Shown: positions 56,132-64,000 of the stretch, in pieces | Layout of the letters: the number at the start of each line of letters is the position of its first letter | How positions within the stretch are numbered: position 1 is the stretch's first letter | DNA from: Marinobacter piscis | Lineage (GTDB): Bacteria > Pseudomonadota > Gammaproteobacteria > Pseudomonadales > Oleiphilaceae | DNA: 64,000 nt | Assembly (NCBI RefSeq): GCF_007671655.1 | Contig: NZ_VCGX01000003.1 | Location: forward strand, 372,001 to 436,000 | Reading direction: 5' to 3' | Position numbers and translations under genes: made by a program | Notes under the pieces: generated by a model | What the model saw: only the letters and a program-made list of their open reading frames with translations | Database searches by the model: none | What the model was told of the DNA's origin: nothing

Positions 56132-57300
56132 CAGGCAACTCCTTCTTGTGCATTTTTACGGTTCTCCAGCACGGCCAGTGTTGACAGCAGGCTGTCTTTA
56201 TCTGCGTATGCACCCTGAAGCCAGCGGGAACCACTGCTCTCATACCCGATACGTCCGTGGGTTACCCGCGTGTTGTCAACGATAAACAACTCGCCTGGCC
56301 GCAGCTTGAAGGTCACTTCCAGTTCCGGACGCTCCATGATCTCCGCAAGCTTGCGGTAGGCGGCGTAGAAGTCCGCCATGTGATCAAAGGGAATGTCGGT
56401 CAGCGTTCCCAGTGAGCGGTTGTTGAACCTTACCGCCAGCAACTCCGAGTCCGGCCCCAGTTCAATGATCGGACGCTTGGAGCGCAGGTATACATCGCCA
56501 GTACCGGTATAGGTAAAGTTGGCGGGCTGGCTGGCCAGTACCTGAAATAACTCGGGGGCTTCTTCCCGTAGAATTTCAACGGCGCGGAAGCTGTCTACTA
56601 TAACCGAGTCGCCGCCATCTACAGAGTTTTCCAGGCAGGACAGCAGCTGCAGGGTCGGAACCGGATCGCGGTAGGGGTTGTCGGTGTGTACCTGAAGCCC
56701 CAGGCCGGTATAGGCCAGGTTCACGGGGTTTACTTCCGTGCGTACTTCAAAGAAGCGACCGTAGTTGGTGTCGCGTACATACCCGAACAGTTCCACAACA
56801 CGACAGATAGCCTCGCTTTCAATAGGCATGTCGGTCATTTTAGCCACGCCGTAGCGTGCTATGTCTGCAAGCCAGCCGCGCAGAACTTCAGGGTTATCGC
56901 TGGCTTCTTCAAAGCTGGCTACCGGGAGCTCTTCTTGTAGCTCCTGTCCCCACCGGGTAATGGAGGGGCCAGTCCAGGCCGGTACGCTGGCCTCGTCACG
57001 AGCCTTGTCGTACCGGTTCTGGTAAAGCCAGTTGCTGTCGAATATAACGGTTTTGTTTTCCGGGCCAAAGGTCAGCTCAAGCTGATTCTGGTCCAGAGCG
57101 TTTGCACGTTCGATACGTACATCGCTTGGTAAGTCCTGAATACGGACAAGCCTCTGTCCGTTTCCTGGCGACAGGGTATCCGCGTCTGGCGAATGGTCCC
57201 GAAGCCAGATCGAGTGGAAACGGGAGGAACTCCCGTTGCTCCATTCCACTTGCAAGGCCTGGCCCTGCATGAGTATCTCGATATTACTTAAACCCAGCAT
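56131..57300 (-). CDS. TauD/gamma-butyrobetaine hydroxylase-like Fe(II)/2-oxoglutarate dioxygenase (TmpA/PhnY*-like)
   Basis: This 389-residue protein has an N-terminal GBBH-type domain (VEWSNGSSSRFHSIWLRDHSPD) and a C-terminal TauD fold. The iron triad is His205 and Asp207 (QVHTDNPYRDP) with His348 (TRVTHGRIG), and Arg359 should bind 2-oxoglutarate. The usual Cys-rich zinc site after WLRD is absent. Close relatives include gamma-butyrobetaine hydroxylase and TmpA, which hydroxylates 2-(trimethylammonio)ethylphosphonate. The coupled HD oxygenase makes the phosphonate role more likely than carnitine synthesis. Confidence 0.75.
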   Translation of the reverse strand: MLGLSNIEILMQGQALQVEWSNGSSSRFHSIWLRDHSPDADTLSPGNGQRLVRIQDLPSDVRIERANALDQNQLELTFGPENKTVIFDSNWLYQNRYDKARDEASVPAWTGPSITRWGQELQEELPVASFEEASDNPEVLRGWLADIARYGVAKMTDMPIESEAICRVVELFGYVRDTNYGRFFEVRTEVNPVNLAYTGLGLQVHTDNPYRDPVPTLQLLSCLENSVDGGDSVIVDSFRAVEILREEAPELFQVLASQPANFTYTGTGDVYLRSKRPIIELGPDSELLAVRFNNRSLGTLTDIPFDHMADFYAAYRKLAEIMERPELEVTFKLRPGELFIVDNTRVTHGRIGYESSGSRWLQGAYADKDSLLSTLAVLENRKNAQEGVA

Positions 57301-57366
57301 GTTTTACTCTCTTTACTTGTCTTGTCTAGCGCACGATTCGAATGGTAGAGAGTTTTCTGGCATTAT

Positions 57367-57408
57367 AAAAACAATGGTTTTTGGGTCTTTGGGGTCAAAA
57401 AAACAATG
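57367..57408. promoter_or_regulatory. Candidate LysR operator sites in the divergent oxygenase promoter
   Basis: In the 133-base gap between the divergent oxygenase and LysR genes, AAAAACAATG occurs at 57367-57376 and 57399-57408, 32 bases apart (about three helical turns). The first copy also forms a palindrome, AAAAAC-AATG-GTTTTT (57367-57382). Confidence 0.45.
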
Positions 57409-57433
57409 ACTCAAGTCAAAAAAGGGTGAATTG

Positions 57434-58309
57434 ATGGATGGAGCAGAGTTTGGCAATCATTTGCCACCACTTGGATGGCTGCAGGCTTTTGAGGCAGCCG
57501 CCCGGCTGGAAAGCTTTACTCTGGCCGCGGAGGAGCTTGGGCGTTCACAGGCGACAGTCAGTCAACAGATTCGCAATCTCGAGGATAAACTGGGCTCAGA
57601 GCTGTTTCACCGGCTGCCCAGGGGCGTAGAGCTGACTCTGGATGGTGCAGCATATCGACCGCATATTTTATCGGCCTTTCGCATTATCGCTGCCGCGACC
57701 CGTGATTTATTTGCCACCCAGCGTCGCAGCACTGTAACCATTGCAACGCCGGTCTCCCTGGTGGCCACCTGGCTGGCGCCCCGTCTGCCCGAACTGCAGA
57801 CCCTGAGCCATCGTTTGAATGTGAACATTGCCACAATCAACCGGCCCGTGGATTACGAAATGGAAAATGCGGATCTGGAAATTCATTACGGCGACGGAAA
57901 CTGGGCCGGGCTTGACCGGGCTTTACTGGTTGAGGAACGTTTATCACCCGTATGTGCGCCGCACCTGCTCAGAGGTCAGGATGACTGGACGCAGCTTCCG
58001 GTTATTGCTCTGGCAGGTGCCAGGGCAGGTTGGTCTGACTGGTGTGCACGAGCGGGAGTGCCGCCACTGGCGATGCCCATGTACCGGTTTGACAGTTTTA
58101 TCCTGGCGCTGGAAGCGGCCAAGTCGGGTGCTGGCGTTATGCTGGCGTCTCTGCCTTTAGTGGATACGGCCTTAAAACGGGGGGAGTTGGTGCGGTTGTC
58201 GTATGTGGAGCTGACTACCCGGTCAGGACACTGGCTTACCCGCGACCAGACCAAACCGGCATCACCTGCAATTGATGCCGTCTGGTCCTGGATGTCGGGT
58301 CAGAACTGA
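57434..58309 (+). CDS. LysR family regulator, GcvA-like
   Basis: ATG 57434 is preceded by AGGG; a TTG one codon earlier is unlikely. The 291-residue protein has the GcvA-subgroup start LPPLGWLQAFEAAARLESFTLAAEELGRSQATVSQQIRNLEDKLGSELFHR. The effector domain has ATPVSLVATWLAPRLPEL and ends in DAVWSWM. It is divergent from the dioxygenase gene and convergent with the ABC operon, so it is the best candidate regulator of the oxygenase pair. Confidence 0.9.
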   Translation: MDGAEFGNHLPPLGWLQAFEAAARLESFTLAAEELGRSQATVSQQIRNLEDKLGSELFHRLPRGVELTLDGAAYRPHILSAFRIIAAATRDLFATQRRSTVTIATPVSLVATWLAPRLPELQTLSHRLNVNIATINRPVDYEMENADLEIHYGDGNWAGLDRALLVEERLSPVCAPHLLRGQDDWTQLPVIALAGARAGWSDWCARAGVPPLAMPMYRFDSFILALEAAKSGAGVMLASLPLVDTALKRGELVRLSYVELTTRSGHWLTRDQTKPASPAIDAVWSWMSGQN

Positions 58310-58325
58310 GTTCACGGCGACGGCG

Positions 58326-59945
58326 TTACGCCTCCGCAAGCAGCTTGTTCAGCCATTGCGGGTCCATTTCAGGAACGGAGTTCAGGAGTTTTTGGGTATA
58401 GTCCTTATGAGGGGGTGAAAACACATCGGTTTTCCGCCCCTGCTCCACGACCTTGCCTTTGCGCATAACGACCACCTCGTCCGCTATAGCGTCTACGGTG
58501 CCCAGATCGTGAGTAATGAACAGGTACGACATACCTATTTCTTTTTGCAGTTTGAGCAGCAGGTTCAGAATCTGCTCGCCCACCAGCTGGTCAAGCGCAG
58601 ATGTAACCTCGTCACAAATAATCAGATCAGGCTCTGCGGCCAACGCACGGGCGATGCCAACGCGCTGCTTCTGGCCCCCTGACAATTCATGGGGAAAGCG
58701 ATCAAGAAAGTACTCCTCAAGCTCGGTCATGGCCATCAGTTCTTTCAGGCGCTGCTCCATTTCCTGCCCTTTCAGGCCAAGGTAAAACTGCAGTGGCCGA
58801 CCGATAATTTCGCGAACCCGTTGTCTGGGGTTCAGCGAGGTGTCGGGCAGCTGGTAGATCATCTGTAAGCGCCGCAGAGTATCCTTTTCTCTGGACTTCA
58901 GGGTGGGCGTAAGCGGAGCGTTGTGAAGCTTGATGCCGCCTTTTACAGGCGGTAGCAGACCGGTAACAACCCGTGCGAGGGTACTCTTGCCAGAGCCGGA
59001 TTCACCTACCAGGGCAACGGTGCGGCCCCGTTCAACCTGTACCGAAATATCCTGAAGCACAGGTACACCAGGCTTGTATTCGGCACTGACGGAATCCACC
59101 GACAGCACAACCTCACCGGAGCCCGTGTCGTCTTTGTGCAGATTACGGACGCTGAGCAGCTTGCGGGTGTACTCCTGTTTTGGTTGTTCCAGCAACTGCT
59201 CTGTTTTGCCTTCTTCAACCAGTTCACCACTGCGCAGTACCATGATGCGGTCCGCGATTTGGGCGACTACGGCCAGATCGTGGGTTATATAGATGGCAGC
59301 GGTGTGGTGGTTGCGGATTGTCCGGCGAATGGCGGTAAGCACCTCAATCTGGGTGGTGACGTCCAGCGCTGTTGTGGGTTCGTCAAACACAAGAATGTCA
59401 GGGTGACACGCCATGGAGGCTGCAACCATGGCCCTCTGGAGTTGTCCACCAGAGACCTGATGGGGGTATCGCTGACCAAAGGTTTCCGGTTCGGGAAGGC
59501 CCAGTTCGCGATACAGCTCTATCGCCTCGTTTTCAGCGGTTGCCGCATCGGAAACACCATGAGCTACCGCGGCTTCAGTGTACTGGTCAATCAGCTTGTG
59601 CGCGGGGTTGAACGCCGCCGCGGCGCTTTGCGCCACATAGGCAATGCGCTTTCCCCGGAACTGTCGCCGTTTACGCTCAGACAGCTTCAGCAGGTCCGTG
59701 CCTTTAAACAGTACTTCACCGCTGCTGATGCGCATACCGTCACGGGCGTAACCCATAGCGGCCAGACCAATCGTGGATTTACCCGCGCCGGATTCGCCAA
59801 TCAACCCCAGAACTTCACCGGCGGCGAGAGAGAGGCTGACAGATTTCACCAGCTGGCGAGTGGCTTTGCGGCCCTCGGTGGAAATAATCAGATCGCGAAT
59901 TTCCAGGATAGGGCGGTTGGTGGTTTCGTCTTTCTCATCAATCAT
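58326..59945 (-). CDS. Fused peptide-type ABC transporter ATP-binding protein (DppD-DppF type)
   Basis: This 539-residue protein joins two nucleotide-binding domains. Domain 1 has Walker A GESGAGKST, signature VSGGQLQRAM and Walker B ILVFDEPT. Domain 2 has GESGSGKST, LSGGQKQRVG and LIICDEVTSALD. Such fusions energise oligopeptide/nickel-type importers. The start overlaps the upstream permease stop by four bases. Confidence 0.93.
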   Translation of the reverse strand: MIDEKDETTNRPILEIRDLIISTEGRKATRQLVKSVSLSLAAGEVLGLIGESGAGKSTIGLAAMGYARDGMRISSGEVLFKGTDLLKLSERKRRQFRGKRIAYVAQSAAAAFNPAHKLIDQYTEAAVAHGVSDAATAENEAIELYRELGLPEPETFGQRYPHQVSGGQLQRAMVAASMACHPDILVFDEPTTALDVTTQIEVLTAIRRTIRNHHTAAIYITHDLAVVAQIADRIMVLRSGELVEEGKTEQLLEQPKQEYTRKLLSVRNLHKDDTGSGEVVLSVDSVSAEYKPGVPVLQDISVQVERGRTVALVGESGSGKSTLARVVTGLLPPVKGGIKLHNAPLTPTLKSREKDTLRRLQMIYQLPDTSLNPRQRVREIIGRPLQFYLGLKGQEMEQRLKELMAMTELEEYFLDRFPHELSGGQKQRVGIARALAAEPDLIICDEVTSALDQLVGEQILNLLLKLQKEIGMSYLFITHDLGTVDAIADEVVVMRKGKVVEQGRKTDVFSPPHKDYTQKLLNSVPEMDPQWLNKLLAEA

Positions 59946-60811
59946 TTGGATAACCCGCTTGCCTTGTGTGTAAACCAGTCAACGACCAGGTTTACCGCAA
60001 TGGTTAGTATGGCAATAGCCGCTGCCGGTAACAGGGGTGTCACACGCCCGAACGTTATCAGCATGGCATTTTCCCGCACCATGGCGCCCCAGTCGGCCGT
60101 TGGTGGCTGCAGCCCCAGGCCAAGAAAGCTGAGGGAACTGACCAGCAAAAAGATAAAACAGAAACGAAGACCAAACTCTGCAAAGAGGGGGGAGAGAATA
60201 TTTGGCAGGATTTCGCGGCGAATAATCCAGAGCATTTTCTCACCTCTTAACCGCGCTGCTTCAACGTAATCCATGACGGCTACGTTCATAGCAACGGCGC
60301 GAGTCAGGCGGAATACACGAGTAGCTTCCAGGCAACCCAGAATCAGTATCAAAGCAGTGACCGAACTGCCAAAAATCATCAGCAGTAACAGGGCGAAGAT
60401 AAGCAGTGGAATGGCCATCAGCATGTCAACCAGGCGTGACAAAACCTGGTCTACCCAGCCGCCAACCACTGCGGCCACCATTCCCAGCGCGCCACCGATG
60501 ACAAACGCCAGGAGGGTAGCCATAAGGGTGATACCCACGGTATTTCGGGCGGCGTAGATAAGACGGCTGTAAATATCACGGCCGAGGCTGTCTGTACCCA
60601 GTAAGTGTTCCGCACTCCAGGGTGCAAAGGCATCGGCCACGATAGTGGCTTCGCCGAAAGGAGCCAGCCAGGGTGCAAAAACAATCACAAAAAGGTAAGT
60701 GAACAGAACCACCAGGCCCAGGAGTCCTGTGGGTGGAGCTTCGGCCAGACCACTGAGAACTTTGCGCCAGAGAGGAACTTTTTCAGAAGAATGCGTTTTA
60801 GTCATCATCAT
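59942..60811 (-). CDS. ABC transporter permease (DppC/OppC type)
   Basis: This 289-residue membrane protein has the OppC-type N-terminal segment followed by the DSLGRDIYSRLIYAARNTVGI signature and the EAA-like loop YVEAARLRGEKMLWIIRREILPNILSPL that couples to the ATPase. It ends with a GLGLQPPTADWG block. It overlaps both neighbouring genes by four bases. Confidence 0.93.
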   Translation of the reverse strand: MMMTKTHSSEKVPLWRKVLSGLAEAPPTGLLGLVVLFTYLFVIVFAPWLAPFGEATIVADAFAPWSAEHLLGTDSLGRDIYSRLIYAARNTVGITLMATLLAFVIGGALGMVAAVVGGWVDQVLSRLVDMLMAIPLLIFALLLLMIFGSSVTALILILGCLEATRVFRLTRAVAMNVAVMDYVEAARLRGEKMLWIIRREILPNILSPLFAEFGLRFCFIFLLVSSLSFLGLGLQPPTADWGAMVRENAMLITFGRVTPLLPAAAIAILTIAVNLVVDWFTHKASGLSK

Positions 60812-61764
60812 TTCGGGTGCAACAGTCGGGGATTACTGACAATGGAAACCACATCAGCAATCAGGTTCAGAAGAATGTAGGTTGCAGCAAAGATCATGCT
60901 GGCTGCCTGTACCACGGGCAGGTCGCGCTTGGCGACGGAGTCCACCATAAGCTGGCCCAGACCCGGATAAACGAACACCACCTCAACCACTACTACACCT
61001 GTAATCAGGTATGCCAGGTTCATGACAATAACGTTCACAATGGGCGCCCAGGCGTTGGGCAGTGTATGGTGAACAATGATGCGCCAGGGGCCGAGGCCCT
61101 TAAGGTACGCCATTTCAATGTAAGGGCTGGAAAGCAGGTTGATGATGGCAGCCCGTGTCATACGCATCATGTGCGCGCAGGTCACAAACGTGAGCGTAAT
61201 TGCCGGCAGAATAGTGAGCTGCAGCCGTTCGAGTAACGACTGATCTGCGTCGACTTTAGACATGCTCGGTATCCACCCAAGCTGAACTGATATAAACAGT
61301 ATCAGCACATAGGCAATGAAAAACTCCGGCATGGAAATAGCTGAGAGCGTGAACATGGACACAGCCCGGTCGACGAGCGTGTTGCGGTAAAGTGCCGCAA
61401 TAACGCCGAGGCCCAGAGCAAGCGGAACGGAAATCAAAGCCGCGGTTCCGGCCAGGTAAAGGGTGTTTATCAGGCGGTCATCCAGCAACTCCAGCACCGG
61501 TTGGCCGGTTGCCAGAGATTGTCCGAGATCGCCCGTCAGCAGCCCTGACAGCCAGTCGAAGTACCGTGACACAATGGGTTGATCCAGCCCGAGCTCCTGC
61601 CGAATGGCAGCGACAGCTTCCGGAGTGGCCATCTGTCCCAGTATTTCTGTGGCAATGTCACCTGGCAGCATTTCCACGGCCAGAAATATGACCATGGAGA
61701 TAATGAGTAACGTAAACAGGCCAAGCCCCAGACGCTTGGCCACAGTCATCAGTAACTGGTTCAT
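60808..61764 (-). CDS. ABC transporter permease (DppB/OppB type)
   Basis: This 318-residue permease starts with MNQLLMTVAKRLGLGLFTLLIISMVIF and has the OppB pattern: VSRYFDWLSGLLTGDLGQSL, the coupling loop YIEMAYLKGLGPWRIIVHHTLPNAWAPI, and the late VVVEVVFVYPGLGQLMVDSV. It lies three bases after the binding protein gene and overlaps the second permease by four bases. Confidence 0.93.
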   Translation of the reverse strand: MNQLLMTVAKRLGLGLFTLLIISMVIFLAVEMLPGDIATEILGQMATPEAVAAIRQELGLDQPIVSRYFDWLSGLLTGDLGQSLATGQPVLELLDDRLINTLYLAGTAALISVPLALGLGVIAALYRNTLVDRAVSMFTLSAISMPEFFIAYVLILFISVQLGWIPSMSKVDADQSLLERLQLTILPAITLTFVTCAHMMRMTRAAIINLLSSPYIEMAYLKGLGPWRIIVHHTLPNAWAPIVNVIVMNLAYLITGVVVVEVVFVYPGLGQLMVDSVAKRDLPVVQAASMIFAATYILLNLIADVVSIVSNPRLLHPK

Positions 61765-61767
61765 AAA

Positions 61768-63366
61768 TTAGCCCTCGAACCACCAGCGCTCGGCGATTCG
61801 GTTGCCATCCATGTCCCGGTTCGTTGCAATCTTTCCGTGTCCGACGGCTTTGGTAGCCGCACTGACGTAAGCGGAAAACGCCGGTGCAACCCAGCCACCC
61901 TGGTTATGTACCAGAGCCTGCATTTCCGCGTACATTTCCTGGCGTTTGCCAGCATCCAGTTCAGCGCGGGCGGCTTTAAGCAAGGTATTGAAGCGTTCAT
62001 TCTGCCAGTTGGTGTCGTTCCAGTTGGCGTCCTCCGCGAAGAACTGCGAGAAGAACCAGTCAGCTGTCCCGCGTGGGCTGGAATACGACATACTCCAGGG
62101 GCGCTTCATCCACACGTTTTCCCAGTAACCATCAGCTGGTTCACGCTTAACGTTAATATCGATGCCAGCTTTGGCTGCGTGTTCCCGATAGATAACGGCC
62201 GCATCAACAGCACCGGTAAACACTGCGTCGGAGGTGCTCAGGTCTACAGAAAGTGAGTTATAGCCTGCTTTTTTGAGGTAGTGACGAGCCTTGTCAGGGT
62301 CGTATTGGCGCTGAGGAAGGTCGGCGTAATTGAGGTATGAAGCGCCGATTGGCTGATCATTCGCCAGGCGGCCATAGCCTTTCAGAACACGATCTACAAT
62401 GTCCTGGCGGTCAATCGCGTGCTTGAGGGCCAGCCGTACGTTGTTATCGTTAAACGGTTTGGCCTGGGTATCCATGGCAAAGTAATAGATCTGGTCGCTG
62501 TCGACGTTGTTGATGCTGAGGTTCGGGTCCATTTTCAACAGGTTGACGGTTTTCAGGTCCACCCTGTCCATCGCATCAATCTGCCCGGTCCGCAGAGCGT
62601 TGGTGCGTGCTGCAGCGTCGGTAATAGCAAGGAATGAGACCTTATCGAACCACGCCCGGCCAGACTTCCAGTAATCCGGGTTACGGGTAACCACGGCTTC
62701 CACACCTGGCTCCAGCTTCTCCAGAATGTAGCCACCTGTACCAATGCCGGCATTGGGATCAACCTTGCCATCGGTCGCCGGCATAATCGCCATATGGTAG
62801 TCCGACGTAATGGCAGGGAAGTCAGCGTTTGCGGCTTTCAGATTAAATATGACTGTGTGCGTACCGTCAGTTTCGATGCTTTCAATCGGATCGACAATAC
62901 CTTTGGCAGCAGACTGGGACTTTTCGCCCCGGTGATGGTTGAAAGTAGCGACTACGTCGGCTGCTTCCAGCGGCTTGCCATTATGGAACGTGATGCCTTT
63001 ACGCAGCTTGAATGCCCATCGCGCTGCGTCGGGGGCCGGCTCCCAGCTTTCCGCCAGTTCACCAATCAGCTCACCCTCAGGCGTGACTTCGGTCAGGTAG
63101 TTGTAGATCGCAAAGCCTACGCTTTGCATGAACACGTCAGAGAATCTGGCCGGGTCAAGACTGTCTGTTGTGGAACCACGGGAAAGGCCCAGGCGGAAAT
63201 GACCGCCTCGCTTGGGCGATGGGGAAGGGGTGCTACCAAAAGCAGGCAGTGCAAATGCGCCTGCTGTTGCTGAAACAATACCCAGTGCCGCAGCACTTTT
63301 CATAAAACCACGCCGCGACAGCATGCCGTTACGGGCATGTTGATCCAAATGCTTACTATCAGTCAT
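61768..63366 (-). CDS. ABC transporter solute-binding protein (family 5), Tat signal
   Basis: This 532-residue protein starts with a Tat-type signal: SRRGFMK at residues 17-23, a hydrophobic stretch, and an AxA-like site near 43. The mature part follows the SBP family 5 pattern (ESWEPAPDAARWAFKLRKGITFHNGKPLEAADVVATFNHH). These proteins bind peptides, nickel, opines or other cationic small molecules in the periplasm. Tat export means the protein folds in the cytoplasm, as seen for some relatives. The ligand is unknown; the nearby oxygenase pair makes an organophosphonate worth testing. AAGGG precedes the ATG. Confidence 0.9.
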   Translation of the reverse strand: MTDSKHLDQHARNGMLSRRGFMKSAAALGIVSATAGAFALPAFGSTPSPSPKRGGHFRLGLSRGSTTDSLDPARFSDVFMQSVGFAIYNYLTEVTPEGELIGELAESWEPAPDAARWAFKLRKGITFHNGKPLEAADVVATFNHHRGEKSQSAAKGIVDPIESIETDGTHTVIFNLKAANADFPAITSDYHMAIMPATDGKVDPNAGIGTGGYILEKLEPGVEAVVTRNPDYWKSGRAWFDKVSFLAITDAAARTNALRTGQIDAMDRVDLKTVNLLKMDPNLSINNVDSDQIYYFAMDTQAKPFNDNNVRLALKHAIDRQDIVDRVLKGYGRLANDQPIGASYLNYADLPQRQYDPDKARHYLKKAGYNSLSVDLSTSDAVFTGAVDAAVIYREHAAKAGIDINVKREPADGYWENVWMKRPWSMSYSSPRGTADWFFSQFFAEDANWNDTNWQNERFNTLLKAARAELDAGKRQEMYAEMQALVHNQGGWVAPAFSAYVSAATKAVGHGKIATNRDMDGNRIAERWWFEG

Positions 63367-63456
63367 GCAAATACCCTTGCTTGTGTTGTGCGAAAATCAC
63401 GAGAGCAGGGCTGGGTTTGTGCGTGCGGCAGACAAGTTGTTCAAGTTGACCAGATA

Positions 63457-63470
63457 TTGATCTGTATCAA
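63457..63470. promoter_or_regulatory. Perfect FNR/ANR box
   Basis: TTGAT-CTGT-ATCAA matches the TTGATNNNNATCAA consensus exactly. Its centre is 97 bases before the ABC binding-protein ATG (minus) and 149 bases before the FUSC-like ATG (plus). Which gene it serves is not clear from the flanking -10 elements. Confidence 0.7.
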
Positions 63471-63532
63471 ACGACGAGCACATCTTAGTGATTGGCGTGC
63501 CAAAGTCAAGACGGCTTGCAATTCTGTTTCGG

Positions 63533-63562
63533 GTGTCAATTTAGCTGGCTAGCTAATAATAT
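63533..63562 (+). promoter_or_regulatory. Possible promoter of the FUSC-like gene with an overlapping palindrome
   Basis: GTGTCA (63533-63538) and TAATAT (63557-63562) with an 18-base spacer. The palindrome TTAGCT-GGCT-AGCTAA (63541-63556) fills the spacer and could be a repressor site. Confidence 0.35.
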
Positions 63563-63612
63563 GTGCGGCTCCGGCGACGTGTGTCTGTTATCTGCTTTTA
63601 AGGTTTTTGCGA

Positions 63613-64000
63613 ATGAAAAAGGTTTCCAAGCGCAGGTTTACACTCCGCCTGCTTCTCAATCGACATCAGATCAGCGAAAGCGTGGCGTTGTCGCCTCAAC
63701 CGGGACGGCGTAATTCCATGCTGGCGGGGTTGCAGGTGGCCATAACTGCATTGATCGCGTTGCCACTGATACAGTTATCGCCGTACTCGCATCTGATTGG
63801 TTTTGCATCTCTTGGTACCCTGGTTGCACTTTTCGGCCGGTTTGCGCCCAGGGCGAAGCGTGGCTGGATTGTTTTCCTGTGCCTGCTGTGTCAGAGCCTC
63901 ACGGTGTTTTCTATGTCCACCGCGGTATGGGCCGGAGTGCCGGTGGAAGGGCAGCTTCTGTTGTTGGCGCTGATGTGCGGAATACTGTTTTATCTGGTTA
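63613..64000 (+). CDS. FUSC-like membrane protein, N-terminal part (partial)
   Basis: From ATG 63613, with AAGG nine bases upstream, the frame stays open to the window edge, giving 129 residues. After a basic N terminus come hydrophobic segments in the FUSC pattern (AITALIALPLIQLSPYSHLIGFASLGTLVALFGRF, then GWIVFLCLLCQSLTVF and LLLLALMCGILFYLV). Fusaric acid resistance-type proteins are inner-membrane efflux components. The rest of the gene lies beyond the window, so the family call is provisional. Confidence 0.65.
   Translation, partial: MKKVSKRRFTLRLLLNRHQISESVALSPQPGRRNSMLAGLQVAITALIALPLIQLSPYSHLIGFASLGTLVALFGRFAPRAKRGWIVFLCLLCQSLTVFSMSTAVWAGVPVEGQLLLLALMCGILFYLV

Noticed and set aside
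59136..60269. A 377-codon plus-strand frame across the ABC ATPase and permease genes
   Set aside because: It is opposite to two strongly conserved genes and shows no domain or signal.

Overview
The window looks like chromosomal DNA of a marine gammaproteobacterium. Marinobacter or a close relative is my best guess. It rests on moderately high GC, the classical gammaproteobacterial order rpsB-tsf-pyrH-frr-uppS-cdsA-dxr-rseP-bamA-skp-lpxD-fabZ-lpxA-lpxB-rnhB, a class I fumarase, glnD-map divergent from rpsB, and many lipid and acyl-CoA enzymes. This is inference from gene content; I could not run a search. I see no rRNA, CRISPR array, transposase or integrase.

Region 1 (1-15.8 kb) is a mosaic of single genes: the end of rmuC, an exported TPR-like protein, an AraC regulator divergent from a CaiB/racemase-like CoA enzyme, two large convergent surface lipoproteins (an Ntn-type penicillin acylase homologue and a Pla-1/VolA-type lipase) separated by back-to-back terminators, a crotonase-fold enzyme, fumarase, the SelO AMPylase and two MDR oxidoreductases.

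Region 2 (16-24 kb) is an orphan type VI secretion island. It holds vgrG, a VasX-like pore-forming effector and a membrane-bound putative immunity protein, joined by 4-base start/stop overlaps. Behind them lie an orphan C-terminal effector remnant and a second, paralogous immunity gene, again with a 4-base overlap. This looks like effector-immunity module replacement and is the most interesting structure in the window. Region 3 (24-27.3 kb) has a DUF1853-like gene, a glyoxalase, an unusual protein with a ClpV-type N-domain and a single AAA-like domain, and a small unknown partner.

Region 4 (27.3-46.7 kb) is the conserved core: a membrane-anchored cold-shock protein, slyX, glnD, map, then the translation, isoprenoid, outer-membrane biogenesis and lipid A cluster. 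It ends in an initiator tRNA gene whose promoter overlaps the end of rnhB. dnaE, which often follows rnhB, is not there.

Region 5 (46.8-54.5 kb) holds a Lon-family protease with an overlapping universal stress protein gene, a LysR regulator divergent from an internally deleted oxidoreductase plus pirin, and a GAF-GGDEF-EAL protein. Region 6 (54.5-64 kb) holds a DMT permease, a translationally coupled pair resembling the C-P bond-cleaving oxygenases TmpA/PhnY* and TmpB/PhnZ, a divergent LysR regulator, and a four-gene oligopeptide-type ABC importer operon with a Tat-signal binding protein. The pair and the importer may form an organophosphonate uptake and oxidation locus. A perfect FNR/ANR box lies between that operon and a partial FUSC-type membrane protein gene that runs off the right edge.
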